From assembly GCF_946479975.1 (NCBI RefSeq), contig NZ_CAMLIX010000013.1:1-43300 (forward strand): a stretch of DNA of 43,300 nucleotides, written 5' to 3'. Source of the DNA: an uncultured Flavobacterium sp. Lineage in GTDB: Bacteria > Bacteroidota > Bacteroidia > Flavobacteriales > Flavobacteriaceae. How positions within the stretch are numbered: the stretch's first letter is position 1; the number at the start of each line of letters is the position of its first letter. The position numbers and the translations under genes were made by a program. Below, piece by piece: positions 25,727 to 34,220 of the stretch. Under the pieces are notes generated by a model. The model was given only the letters and a program-made list of their open reading frames with translations, did no database searches and was not told the origin of the DNA.

Positions 25727-27112
25727 ATGTATTTCAAAAAAATTACCTTTTTATTTTTATTGATTTTCGCCTCAGCCGGTTATGCTCAAACCCTGTCTTT
25801 AAAAGAAGCCATAAAAACAGGACTTGAAAACTACGGTTCTATCCGGGCAAAAAACAATTACACCAATGCATCAAAAGAGACGCTAAAACAATCTCGCCGT
25901 GATTACTTGCCGAACTTAAATTTATCGGCGCAGCAGGATTACGGAACTGTAAACGGACAAAACGGACCGCTTTACGGATTTGGAGGTTTGGGAGTTGCTT
26001 CATCAGGTTTACCTCTTCCTGAACAAAACTGGAATTCAGCGTTTGGAGCGCTTTATTTAGTCAACATGAATTGGGATTTTTTCACTTTCGGAAAAATCAA
26101 AGAAAAAATCAATTTGTCTAAAATTGATATTCAGGCTAAAGAAAAAGATTTGCAACAGGAAAAATTCCAACAGGAAATCAAAATTTCAGCTGCTTATTTG
26201 AATTTATTGGCGAGTCAGAGATTATTGATTTCACAGCAAAAAAATCTTTCCCGTGCAGAAGTTTTCAAAAAGACCGCTGCTGCAAGAGTTAAAAACGGAT
26301 TATTGGCCGGAGTCGATTCTACATTGGCCACAGCCGAAGTTTCTAAAGCTAAAATCGCTTTGAATTTGGCGAGAAACTTCGTTAAAGAACAAAACAACAA
26401 GTTAGTCGATTTAATGGGCGTTGCACCACAGGATTTTGTGGCTGATACTTTATTTGTAACGCAGATTCCGAAAGAATTGATTACCAAAGAAGTTACTGCA
26501 GACAGTCTTCACCCTTTATTACAACTTTATAAAACGAAAATCGATTACAGCAACCAGCAGGTTAAATTGTACAAAAGATTTTATTACCCAACCATGAGTG
26601 CCTTTGGAATTTTGCAAACCAGAGCTTCAGGATTTGAGAATTCTTATGCTTCAGATCAAACGGCTTTTAGCAGAAATTATTGGGATGGCGTAAATCCAGA
26701 TCGTAGCAACTATTTAATTGGAGTTGGAATTACATGGAATTTAACTACACCTTTCCGTTCCAGCAAACAAGTTAGCGCTCAGAAATTTGTTTCTCAAGGT
26801 TTGCAGGAAGAATACAATCAAGCCGACAGAGAATTGAAATCGCAGTTGAATTTTGCTGAAGATAAAATCAGAATTACGCTTGAAAACTTTGCAGAAGCGC
26901 CCATTCAGGTTGATGCTGCCAAAAGAGCGTATCTTCAAAAATCGACTTTGTACAAAAACGGTTTAACCGATTTGACCGATTTAACACAAACCATGTATGT
27001 TTTAAACCGCGCTGAAATTGATCGAGATATTGTCAATAATAATGTGTGGCAGTCGTATTTATTGAAAGTCGCTGCAACAGGAAATTTTGACTTATTTATA
27101 AATGAATTTTAA
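25727..27112 (+). CDS. TolC-family outer-membrane efflux protein
   Basis: The 461-residue protein starts at MYFKKITFLFLLI with a signal peptide ending YAQT. An upstream in-frame ATG at 25613 would add 38 residues before the signal peptide, so I reject it. The mature protein shows the two repeated OEP halves with long helices (LSLKEAIKTGLENYGSI, ISAAYLNLLASQRLLISQQK, and the second set near SKQVSAQKFVSQG). It should form the outer-membrane channel of the tripartite pump with the next two genes. The order TolC-RND-adaptor is not the common adaptor-first order. Confidence 0.92.
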   Translation: MYFKKITFLFLLIFASAGYAQTLSLKEAIKTGLENYGSIRAKNNYTNASKETLKQSRRDYLPNLNLSAQQDYGTVNGQNGPLYGFGGLGVASSGLPLPEQNWNSAFGALYLVNMNWDFFTFGKIKEKINLSKIDIQAKEKDLQQEKFQQEIKISAAYLNLLASQRLLISQQKNLSRAEVFKKTAAARVKNGLLAGVDSTLATAEVSKAKIALNLARNFVKEQNNKLVDLMGVAPQDFVADTLFVTQIPKELITKEVTADSLHPLLQLYKTKIDYSNQQVKLYKRFYYPTMSAFGILQTRASGFENSYASDQTAFSRNYWDGVNPDRSNYLIGVGITWNLTTPFRSSKQVSAQKFVSQGLQEEYNQADRELKSQLNFAEDKIRITLENFAEAPIQVDAAKRAYLQKSTLYKNGLTDLTDLTQTMYVLNRAEIDRDIVNNNVWQSYLLKVAATGNFDLFINEF

Positions 27113-27124
27113 TTATAAATCCTA

Positions 27125-30100
27125 ATGAATTTAATACGTTTTGCACTCCGCAAACCCATTTCCATTTTAGTATTGGTTGCGGGTCTATTTTTCTTCGGAA
27201 TTGGTGCCATCAAAGACATTAAGGTAGACATTTTACCAAAAATGAATTTGCCGGTTATCTATATCGCGCACCCTTTTGGAGGTTATACACCCGACCAAAT
27301 GGAGGCTTATTTTGCCAAAAACTACGTCAACGTTTTACCTTTTTCCAACGGTATTAAATCGGTTGAAACCAAAAATATTCAGGGGTTAATGATTATGAAA
27401 TTAACCTATTATGAAGGAACAAATATGGCTCAGGCTGCAGCCGAGTTAAGTGCGCTTTCGAACAGAATTCAGGCAGTTTTTCCTCCGGGAACACAGCCTC
27501 CGTTTATCATTCGTTTTGATGCTTCTTCATTGCCGATCGGGCAATTGGTTTTGAGCAGTAAAATACGATCAAACAACGAATTACAAGATTTAGCCAACGT
27601 TTATGTTCGTGCTTCCTTTACTTCAATTCCTGGTTTATTGTCTCCTGCTCCATTCGGCGGAAGCCCAAGAACAATTGAGGTTAACGTAGATCCAGATTTA
27701 TTGCGTTCTCATAATATGACGCCAGATCAAATTGTCGAAGCAATTCGTTTGAACAACCAGACAGCGCCGTCTGGAAACGTTCGTATGGGCGACAAAAACT
27801 ATATTACGCCAACAAATAATACGATTAAAGAAGTTAAAGATTTTGAGCAGATTCCGTTATTCAAAGGCGGTGTTCAAAACTTAAAATTAGGCGACGTGGC
27901 ATCTGTAAAAGATGGTGCCGATATTACTGCAGGATATGCTTTGGTAAACGGAAAACGTTCGGTTTACATTAGTATTGCAAAAGCGGGAGATGCTTCTACT
28001 TGGGATGTGGTTCAGAAATTAAAATCGGAACTTCCTAAAATTCAGAGTACACTTCCAGAAGATGTAAAATTATCATACGAATTTGACCAGTCGGTTTATG
28101 TAATCAACTCGGTTAAAAGTTTAATTACCGAGGGAATTATCGGAGCGGTTTTAACCGGATTAATGGTAATGCTTTTCCTTGGCGACCGTCGTGCGGCGTT
28201 AATCGTAATTATGACGATTCCGATTTCAATTATTTCGGGAGTTTTATTCCTTAAATTATTTGGACAAACGATCAACTTAATGTCATTATCAGGATTGGCT
28301 TTGGCAATTGGTATTTTGGTGGATGAAAGTACGGTAACGATCGAAAATATACACCAGCATCTCGACATGGGAAAACCAAAAGCACTCGCCATTTGGGATG
28401 CCTGTCAGGAAATTGCTTTACCTAAATTATTGATCTTACTTTGTATTCTAGCCGTATTTGCGCCAGCATTTACAATGGTTGGTATTCCGGGAGCGTTGTT
28501 TTTGCCATTGGCTTTAGCAATTGGTTTCTCTATGGTTATTTCGTTTTTATTGTCTCAGACTTTTGTACCTGTAATGGCGAACTGGATGATGAAAGATCAC
28601 GTAAAACACGATCATAAACCTGAAATTTCAGATGACGAAGCAGAATTTAATGCCTGTGGCTTAACGCCAGAATCAGAGCAAAATTTAATTGGTCAGAAAA
28701 AAGATTTGGTCGAAAGAACCGACTTCAACGACGACGGAAAAGTTTCTGGTTTCGAAAAATTCAGAAATCGCTTTATGCGAACTTTAGATCGCTTGTTTGT
28801 ACATAAAAAAGCAACAAGTATTGTTTATTTGGTTGTAGCAACGCTTTTGGCAATTGTGTTCCTTAATTTTATTGGAAAAGATGTTTTCCCAAGAACCAAT
28901 TCTAGTCAGTTTCAACTGAGAATGCGCGCTGCAGATGGAACACGTTTGGAAAGAACAGAAGAACAAGCCCGAATTGTTTTGAGAGAAATTGAAAACAAAG
29001 TCGGAAAAGATCATATCGGAATTTCATCTGTTTATGTGGGTCAGCACCCTTCTCTATTCTCGATTAACCCGATTTATTTGTTCATGGCTGGTTCTCATGA
29101 AGCTGTTTTTCAAGTTAGTTTGAAAGATTATCACGCCGATATGGATGAGTTTAAAGATGACTTAAGAGCAAGAATTAAAAAAATTCTGCCTGATACCAAA
29201 GTTTCTTTTGAGCCAATCGAATTGACGGATAAAGTTTTAAGCCAAGGTTCTCCTACTCCAATTGAGATTCGAGTGGCCGGAAAAGACAAAAAAAGAAACG
29301 AATTATTTGCGACTCAAATCGTTAATAAATTAAAAGCAATTTCTTATTTCAGAGACGTGCAGATTGGTCAGCCAATTCATTATCCTGCCATGAATATTGA
29401 TATTGATAGAACACGCGCCGCGGAATTAGGAGTGGATATGAATGACATTTCTCGTTCGCTTGTCGCTTCTACTTCATCTTCTCGTTACACCGAAAAAAAT
29501 AACTGGGTTGATGAAAAAGCAGGATTATCGTATTCTGTTCAGGTTCAAGTGCCGTTGAATAAAATGAAAAGTAAAACCGATATTGGAGAAATTCCAGTAT
29601 TGAAAAACTCGCTTCGTCCTGTTTTAAGTGACGTTGCTAAAATTACACCGGGCTTTGTAAGTGGTGAAAATGACAATTTAGGAGCCATGCCATACATTAC
29701 CGTTACTGCCAACATTTTTCAAACCGACTTAGGTACGGCATCAAAAGATGTTAGCACAACAATTAGTTCATTGGGCGAATTACCTCGTGGTTTGTTTATC
29801 ACGCCAATCGGACTAAGTACAGTATTGACTGAAACATTAAGCAGTTTACAAACAGGATTATTGGTTGCCGTTTTCGTAATCTTCTTAATGTTGGCTGCTA
29901 ATTTCCAGTCGTTCAAAGTTTCGCTGGTAATTCTAACAACAGTTCCTGCAGTAGTTTTAGGTTCTTTATTAATGCTGACACTTACAGGATCAACGCTGAA
30001 TTTACAATCGTATATGGGAATCATCATGTCGGTTGGGGTTTCTATTGCCAACGCCGTACTTTTGGTTACCAATGCCGAACAATTGCGAAAAATAAATGGA

Positions 30101-30415
30101 AATGCCTTAGAATCTGCACGTGAAGCGGCTGCGTTGCGTCTTCGTCCAATTATCATGACATCGGTTGCGATGATTGCGGGAATGCTGCCAATGGCAATCG
30201 GACACGGCGAAGGAGGCGATCAAGTTTCTCCGCTAGGAAGAGCGGTAATCGGTGGACTATTATTTTCTACTTTTGCCGTATTATTGATCCTTCCGCAGAT
30301 ATTTGCGTGGGCACAAGAAAAAACATCAACACAATCTGTTTCTTTAGATCCTGAAGATGAAGAAAGTATCCATTATATTTCATCAATTAGTAAGTCTAAA
30401 GTTGGAAAGTCGTAA
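27125..30415 (+). CDS. RND efflux transporter permease
   Basis: The 1096-residue inner-membrane pump has TM1 at the N-terminus (residues 1-30, FALRKPISILVLV), two large periplasmic loops and two blocks of TM helices (about 335-490 and 880-1070). TM4 carries GILVDESTVTIENI: the first proton-relay Asp is kept, but the second position is Glu where HAE1 pumps have DD. The loop between the halves contains an EF-hand-like 12-residue segment (residues 533-544). The gene starts 12 bases after the TolC gene. The substrate is not predictable. It is not obviously a CusA metal pump because the CusA-type methionine cluster is not evident. Confidence 0.93.
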   Translation: MNLIRFALRKPISILVLVAGLFFFGIGAIKDIKVDILPKMNLPVIYIAHPFGGYTPDQMEAYFAKNYVNVLPFSNGIKSVETKNIQGLMIMKLTYYEGTNMAQAAAELSALSNRIQAVFPPGTQPPFIIRFDASSLPIGQLVLSSKIRSNNELQDLANVYVRASFTSIPGLLSPAPFGGSPRTIEVNVDPDLLRSHNMTPDQIVEAIRLNNQTAPSGNVRMGDKNYITPTNNTIKEVKDFEQIPLFKGGVQNLKLGDVASVKDGADITAGYALVNGKRSVYISIAKAGDASTWDVVQKLKSELPKIQSTLPEDVKLSYEFDQSVYVINSVKSLITEGIIGAVLTGLMVMLFLGDRRAALIVIMTIPISIISGVLFLKLFGQTINLMSLSGLALAIGILVDESTVTIENIHQHLDMGKPKALAIWDACQEIALPKLLILLCILAVFAPAFTMVGIPGALFLPLALAIGFSMVISFLLSQTFVPVMANWMMKDHVKHDHKPEISDDEAEFNACGLTPESEQNLIGQKKDLVERTDFNDDGKVSGFEKFRNRFMRTLDRLFVHKKATSIVYLVVATLLAIVFLNFIGKDVFPRTNSSQFQLRMRAADGTRLERTEEQARIVLREIENKVGKDHIGISSVYVGQHPSLFSINPIYLFMAGSHEAVFQVSLKDYHADMDEFKDDLRARIKKILPDTKVSFEPIELTDKVLSQGSPTPIEIRVAGKDKKRNELFATQIVNKLKAISYFRDVQIGQPIHYPAMNIDIDRTRAAELGVDMNDISRSLVASTSSSRYTEKNNWVDEKAGLSYSVQVQVPLNKMKSKTDIGEIPVLKNSLRPVLSDVAKITPGFVSGENDNLGAMPYITVTANIFQTDLGTASKDVSTTISSLGELPRGLFITPIGLSTVLTETLSSLQTGLLVAVFVIFLMLAANFQSFKVSLVILTTVPAVVLGSLLMLTLTGSTLNLQSYMGIIMSVGVSIANAVLLVTNAEQLRKINGNALESAREAAALRLRPIIMTSVAMIAGMLPMAIGHGEGGDQVSPLGRAVIGGLLFSTFAVLLILPQIFAWAQEKTSTQSVSLDPEDEESIHYISSISKSKVGKS

Positions 30416-30477
30416 AGTACTAAAGCCGAAAGTCTTAAAGTCGAAAGTCAAAAGCCGTTGGGGGCAATTATTTTTTA

Positions 30478-30605
30478 ACACATAGAAACATAGATTTTAG
30501 TTTAAATAAAAAGGTAAAAGAAAAAACTAGTTTTCACACATAGCTATGTGAATTGAAACAAGTGAAACGCCTTTACCCGTAAAGTAGAACTATGATTCTA
30601 TGTGT
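30478..30605. repeat. Inverted repeat between RND and adaptor genes
   Basis: ACACATAGAAACATAG (30478-30493) pairs with CTATGATTCTATGTGT (30590-30605) with one mismatch. Between them is a perfect 14-bp palindrome CACATAGCTATGTG (30537-30550). The 254-base gap 30416-30669 also starts with AAAGTC-type short repeats (30392-30452). No T-run follows. It may be a dispersed repeat or an mRNA processing site in the operon. Confidence 0.65.
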
Positions 30606-30669
30606 TTAATCAAATTTTATTCACTTTCACCTAAAAGCGTAAAACATATTCATTATATAAAACCAAAAA

Positions 30670-31758
30670 ATGAAAAGTAATATTATAAAATCATCTGCAT
30701 TATTATTTACAGCTCTAGTTGTATTAAGCGGTTGCGAAAAGAAAAAAGAAGAAACTGCAACACCAGAAATCGAACCTAAAGTGGAGACTTTCCTTTTAGC
30801 AAAAGAAAAACTGACAACAGAATTGCGTTTACCAGCAGAATTAACCGGTTTTCAACAAGTTGATTTGTATGCAAAAGTGAGCAGTTTCGTAAAAACTTTA
30901 AAAGTTGATATTGGTTCTAAAGTAAAAAAAGGACAGCTTTTGATTGTTTTAGAAGCACCAGAAATCAGTTCCCAATTGGCTGCAGCCGAATCAAGATTGA
31001 AATCTATGGAAGCAATTTACGCCACCAGTAAAAGCACCTACAACCGTTTGTACGAAACTAGCAAAGTAGAAGGAACGATTTCTAAAAACGATTTAGAAAT
31101 GGCAAGCGGAAAAAAGAATTCTGATTACGCACAATATCAAGCGGCGATTGCAGCGCACAAAGAAATCTCGATTATGAGAGGATATTTAGAAATTCGTGCT
31201 CCTTTTGACGGTGTTGTAGCGGCAAGAAATGTGAATTTAGGAACATTTGTAGGTCCCGCAGGAAAAGGTTCAGATTTGCCTTTATTAACGATTCAGGAGC
31301 AGTCAAAATTACGTTTGGCAGTTTCGGTTCCAGAATTGTACACAGGATATTTACATGCAGGCGATGAAATGAGTTTTAATGTAAAATCTTTACCCGAAAC
31401 TTTTACAGCTAAAATTACTAGAATGTCTGGCGCTTTAGATTTAAAATTACGTTCTGAAAGAGTCGAAATGGATGTTCACAACACCAAAGCCAATTTATTA
31501 CCTGGAATGGTTGCCGAAGTTTTATTACCGCTTAACGCGAAAGACAGCACATTTGTGGTTCCGAAAACAGCTGTAGTAAATTCTGCTGAAGGTTTATATG
31601 TGGTGAAAGTACTAAACAAAAAAGCCACAAGAGTTGACATTAAAAAAGGAAGAGAAATCGACGATAAAATAGAAATTTTCGGTGATTTGACTCCACAAGA
31701 TAAACTGGTAAAAATTGCCAGCGAAGAAACTAAAGAAGGTGATCCAATAAACGAATAA
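30670..31758 (+). CDS. RND efflux periplasmic adaptor (membrane fusion lipoprotein)
   Basis: The 362-residue protein has a lipoprotein signal (lipobox LSGC, cysteine near residue 22), a barrel-sandwich/lipoyl half (VKTLKVDIGSKVKKGQLLIVL), an alpha-hairpin (about 95-150), the second lipoyl half (IRAPFDGVVAARNVNLGTFV) and beta-barrel domains. It should link the RND pump at 27125 to the TolC protein at 25727. It is separated from the pump by 254 bases with an inverted repeat but is followed by a strong terminator, so it is the last operon gene. Confidence 0.93.
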   Translation: MKSNIIKSSALLFTALVVLSGCEKKKEETATPEIEPKVETFLLAKEKLTTELRLPAELTGFQQVDLYAKVSSFVKTLKVDIGSKVKKGQLLIVLEAPEISSQLAAAESRLKSMEAIYATSKSTYNRLYETSKVEGTISKNDLEMASGKKNSDYAQYQAAIAAHKEISIMRGYLEIRAPFDGVVAARNVNLGTFVGPAGKGSDLPLLTIQEQSKLRLAVSVPELYTGYLHAGDEMSFNVKSLPETFTAKITRMSGALDLKLRSERVEMDVHNTKANLLPGMVAEVLLPLNAKDSTFVVPKTAVVNSAEGLYVVKVLNKKATRVDIKKGREIDDKIEIFGDLTPQDKLVKIASEETKEGDPINE

Positions 31759-31840
31759 CCTGCGTTTAGTCTTCTTTTTAGTAGATTACCAATATTACTG
31801 TACGCATTTCTTTGGAATGTTAATTTAGAATTTGATTTAA

Positions 31841-31879
31841 GGACAGTTCCTCTTTTTTGGAGGAACTGCCCTTTTTTTT
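31841..31879 (+). terminator. Rho-independent terminator of the TolC-RND-adaptor operon
   Basis: CAGTTCCTC (31844-31852) pairs perfectly with GAGGAACTG (31860-31868). Flanking GG and CC can extend the stem, and a run of eight T follows. Confidence 0.9.
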
Positions 31880-32045
31880 GTTAAAAAGTACGTTAATTTG
31901 TAGTTTTTTTAAACTTTCGAAACTTTCAGTTTAGAGCATTTTTCTGGTTCAAAAAAGTTATAGATTTAGAAGTATAAACATCTAAAATAAAAATAGGTAA
32001 AACTACTTGCCTATTTATATTAGTAAATTAATATTTTTGGCAAAA

Positions 32046-32130
32046 TAAATTTGTTTCGGAGTTGTTGCACATTAAAAGATTCTATTATGTAATAAATAGT
32101 AATCGATTTATATTTTCGATCAACAAATCC
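32046..32130 (+). promoter_or_regulatory. Probable promoter and structured 5' leader of the retron-like operon
   Basis: TAAATTTG (32046-32053) is a -7-type box. It is followed by a leader of about 110 bases before the DUF3800 ATG. In the leader, GGAGTTGTTG (32058-32067) pairs with CAACAAATCC (32121-32130) at nine of ten positions and encloses a small hairpin ATCGA/TCGAT (32102-32106 and 32116-32120). This is a second-best candidate for the retron RNA. The gap 31880-32045 before it is AT-rich with no element that I can name. Confidence 0.45.
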
Positions 32131-32167
32131 TTTTGATTGAACCGTTCTAAAATATTCTTTTTTACCG

Positions 32168-32899
32168 ATGAAAAAAACAAATTATTTTTACATAGATGAA
32201 GCTGGACATATTAATAATAATTCCAATGTCTTTATACATGGTTGTATAAAAACAGATACTCCTGATATAATGCAGGAAGCAATTGAAGAATTGCAAGAAG
32301 AATTACATGGAATGGCATATTTTGAAGAAACCGTTGAAATATTGAAAAAACAAGGGTTTCATGCTGTCGAAAATCATCCAGATGTTAGAGCTCGTTTTTA
32401 TTCTATAATACCTTTTTTTAATTATAGAGGTTATTTTGTTGTTGTAGATAAAACTTCCGAATATTTTAAATCTCTAAAAAAAGACAAAGAAGATTTTGAA
32501 ATATTTGAGCTTTTTCTTAAAAAACTTTTGACAGATAGATTAAAGAGAAATAAAGGAGACCATAATGTTTTTATCTTTGAAGAAATTGAAATAGAAAAAA
32601 AATCTCTAAAAAAAATTTTAGAGACATTATTTAATGATTTTAGTGATAAATATGATTGTGAATATAAAATTGAAGGAAAAAGCCACATAAATCTTGGAAC
32701 AATTGATTACCTAAACTATATTCTTTATAGCATTTTAAATGATAGTAAAGCTAATATAAGAATGGAGCAAAATTTAAATTTAATAAAACAAAAAATAGGT
32801 GTTATAAATATTTTAAATAAAAATTTATATTTGAGCAGAAATAAACCTGATGAATATAAAATTACTGTAGAAAACTTACAAAAACAATATCGTGGGTAG
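32168..32899 (+). CDS. DUF3800-family protein, putative retron effector
   Basis: The 243-residue protein begins with FYIDEAGHI (Asp10, Glu11), the N-terminal signature of DUF3800, a family with an RNase H-like fold and probable nuclease activity. A second acidic patch occurs in FIFEEIEIEKK, and IDYLNYILYSI near the C-terminus corresponds to the last conserved helix. It is AT-rich and Lys-rich. It is the first gene of a two-gene unit with a retron-type reverse transcriptase. From memory, DUF3800 proteins are among the partner proteins listed for retrons (type VII in the published scheme). In that model the RT and its msDNA hold the effector inactive until phage attack. Its stop codon TAG (32897-32899) lies within the first strand of the RNA stem described next. 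Confidence 0.8.
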   Translation: MKKTNYFYIDEAGHINNNSNVFIHGCIKTDTPDIMQEAIEELQEELHGMAYFEETVEILKKQGFHAVENHPDVRARFYSIIPFFNYRGYFVVVDKTSEYFKSLKKDKEDFEIFELFLKKLLTDRLKRNKGDHNVFIFEEIEIEKKSLKKILETLFNDFSDKYDCEYKIEGKSHINLGTIDYLNYILYSILNDSKANIRMEQNLNLIKQKIGVINILNKNLYLSRNKPDEYKITVENLQKQYRG

Positions 32900-32975
32900 C
32901 TAAGGGTAATAATTCGGATATGATTTCGTATTCGGTCTTAGAATAAATTACTCGCTTACTTACCTTAGCTCCCAC
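32892..32975 (+). ncRNA. Candidate retron msr-msd RNA (84 nt) between DUF3800 and RT genes
   Basis: GTGGGTAGCTAAGG (32892-32905) pairs with CCTTAGCTCCCAC (32963-32975) over 13 bp with one bulged T, as expected of retron a1/a2 repeats. Inside, GTAAT (32906-32910) pairs with ATTAC (32947-32951), and TCGGATA (32914-32920) pairs with TATTCGG (32929-32935) around an 8-nt loop. The a1-like strand overlaps the DUF3800 stop codon and the a2-like strand ends 3 bases before the RT ATG. It is very short for an msr-msd, and there is no T-run, so it is not a terminator. An RNA switch coupling translation of the two genes is the alternative. Confidence 0.6.
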
Positions 32976-32978
32976 TTT

Positions 32979-33983
32979 ATGAAACTTAATGAAATTGGAA
33001 ATAAACGGCAACTTTTAAACATCTTAAAATGTACTCCAGAATTTTTGGAAAAAATGGAGAATCAGACATATGAAATATTTGAAGCATCTTCAGGTCGAAA
33101 AACAAGTTTAGATGTAGCAATAAAAAAATTCTTAATTCCTAAAAAAAATCGTGATTTAGGTTTCCGAGTTATTCATAAACCGCATAGTAATAATTTGGAA
33201 TTTTGTCTTAAAATTTTAAATTCCCATTTACTTGATTTATATATTCCTAATCAATGTGTACATGGTTTTGTTCGTAAACGCAATATTCTATCAAATGCAA
33301 ATTTGCATCTAGCTAAAAAGATAATATTATCAATTGATTTAAAAAATTTTTTTGATACTATTACTAGACAACAAATAGAAAGTTCTTTAATTGATTTAGG
33401 TATAGAAGGAGAAATAGCAAAATCATTATCATATGTTGTGACTTTAAATGGAAGCTTAGTACAAGGCTTTAGCACAAGTCCAACCATTGCAAATATTGTG
33501 TCTACAAAACTTGATTTTGATTTACAAAATTCTAATCAAGAGATTACATATTCAAGATATGCAGATGACATGTATTTTTCCTCTAATAATTTTATTCCTG
33601 ATGCATCTTTAATAGAAAAAATAATTAATTTTCATGGTTTTGAAGTTAATCATGAAAAAACAAAACTAATGAAAAGGGGGCAAAATCAATATGTAACAGG
33701 ACTTTCTGTATTTGACAGTAATTACCCGAGAATCCCAAAAAAAATAAAACGAAATATTCGTTTGGAATTACATTATATAGAAAAAGTTGGTTTTAAAAAT
33801 CATCTTATTAAAAAGCTAAATCTTACAGAAGAGAAGTACGATTCCGAAACTTTTGAGCATATGATTGAACAAGAAAAAATTGAAACTTTAATACGAATAT
33901 CAGGATGGCTAAAATTTATACATTCCATTGAACCCATTTACAGTAAAAAGTATATTGAAATTTTAAAAAATCTCTCGATTTAA
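32979..33983 (+). CDS. Retron-type reverse transcriptase
   Basis: The 334-residue protein is a retron-like RT. It has RVIHKP (residues 63-68), VHGF (94-97), the retron-characteristic NAxxH motif as NANLH (106-110), catalytic Asp120 in SIDLKNFFDTI, QGFSTSPTIAN (162-172) as the QGxxxSP motif, the catalytic YADD (194-197), and VTG (239-241), the motif linked to msr recognition. There is no maturase, endonuclease or protease fusion, and the length is typical for retrons. It should make msDNA from a cognate msr-msd RNA, most likely the structured segment immediately upstream. It is the second gene after DUF3800 and is followed by a terminator. Confidence 0.92.
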   Translation: MKLNEIGNKRQLLNILKCTPEFLEKMENQTYEIFEASSGRKTSLDVAIKKFLIPKKNRDLGFRVIHKPHSNNLEFCLKILNSHLLDLYIPNQCVHGFVRKRNILSNANLHLAKKIILSIDLKNFFDTITRQQIESSLIDLGIEGEIAKSLSYVVTLNGSLVQGFSTSPTIANIVSTKLDFDLQNSNQEITYSRYADDMYFSSNNFIPDASLIEKIINFHGFEVNHEKTKLMKRGQNQYVTGLSVFDSNYPRIPKKIKRNIRLELHYIEKVGFKNHLIKKLNLTEEKYDSETFEHMIEQEKIETLIRISGWLKFIHSIEPIYSKKYIEILKNLSI

Positions 33984-34015
33984 TTTCTTTTCTGATAAAA
34001 AAATATTGGAATATA

Positions 34016-34045
34016 AAAAACCTCGATCTTACAATCGAGGTTTTT
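34016..34045. terminator. Terminator after the RT gene
   Basis: CCTCGAT (34021-34027) pairs with ATCGAGG (34034-34040), flanked by A-run and T-run, so it works in both directions. It closes the RT transcript and also the minus-strand remnant that ends at 34060. Confidence 0.85.
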
Positions 34046-34059
34046 CCATTTTATAAACC

Positions 34060-34212
34060 TTACTCCTCACTCAAATAAGGATTCAAAATCTCCGCCAATT
34101 CATTGAGCCAATAATAATTGTCTTCAAAATTTGTTAGTCCAATTTGGAGGGTTTCGTGTTGTCGCATTACGGCGAGCGCTAAAATGCAGTTACTTGGCTT
34201 ACTATAAAATTA
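34060..34212 (-). pseudogene. 3' remnant of an unrecognised minus-strand gene
   Basis: A minus-strand frame of about 50 codons, open from a stop near 34213 to the TAA at 34060, encodes a protein-like sequence: SKPSNCILALAVMRQHETL, then QIGLTNFEDNYYWLNELAEI, then LNPYLSEE. It has normal codon use and its own terminator but no start. Its upstream edge coincides with the first palindromic repeat (34221). I read it as the tail of a gene cut by the accessory insertion. I do not recognise the family. Confidence 0.5.
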
Positions 34213-34220
34213 TCGCATTT

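Noticed and set aside
32892..32975. Interpretation of the DUF3800-RT stem as a rho-independent terminator
   Set aside because: There is no T-run after the second strand, and the RT ATG follows 3 bases later with no room for a promoter.
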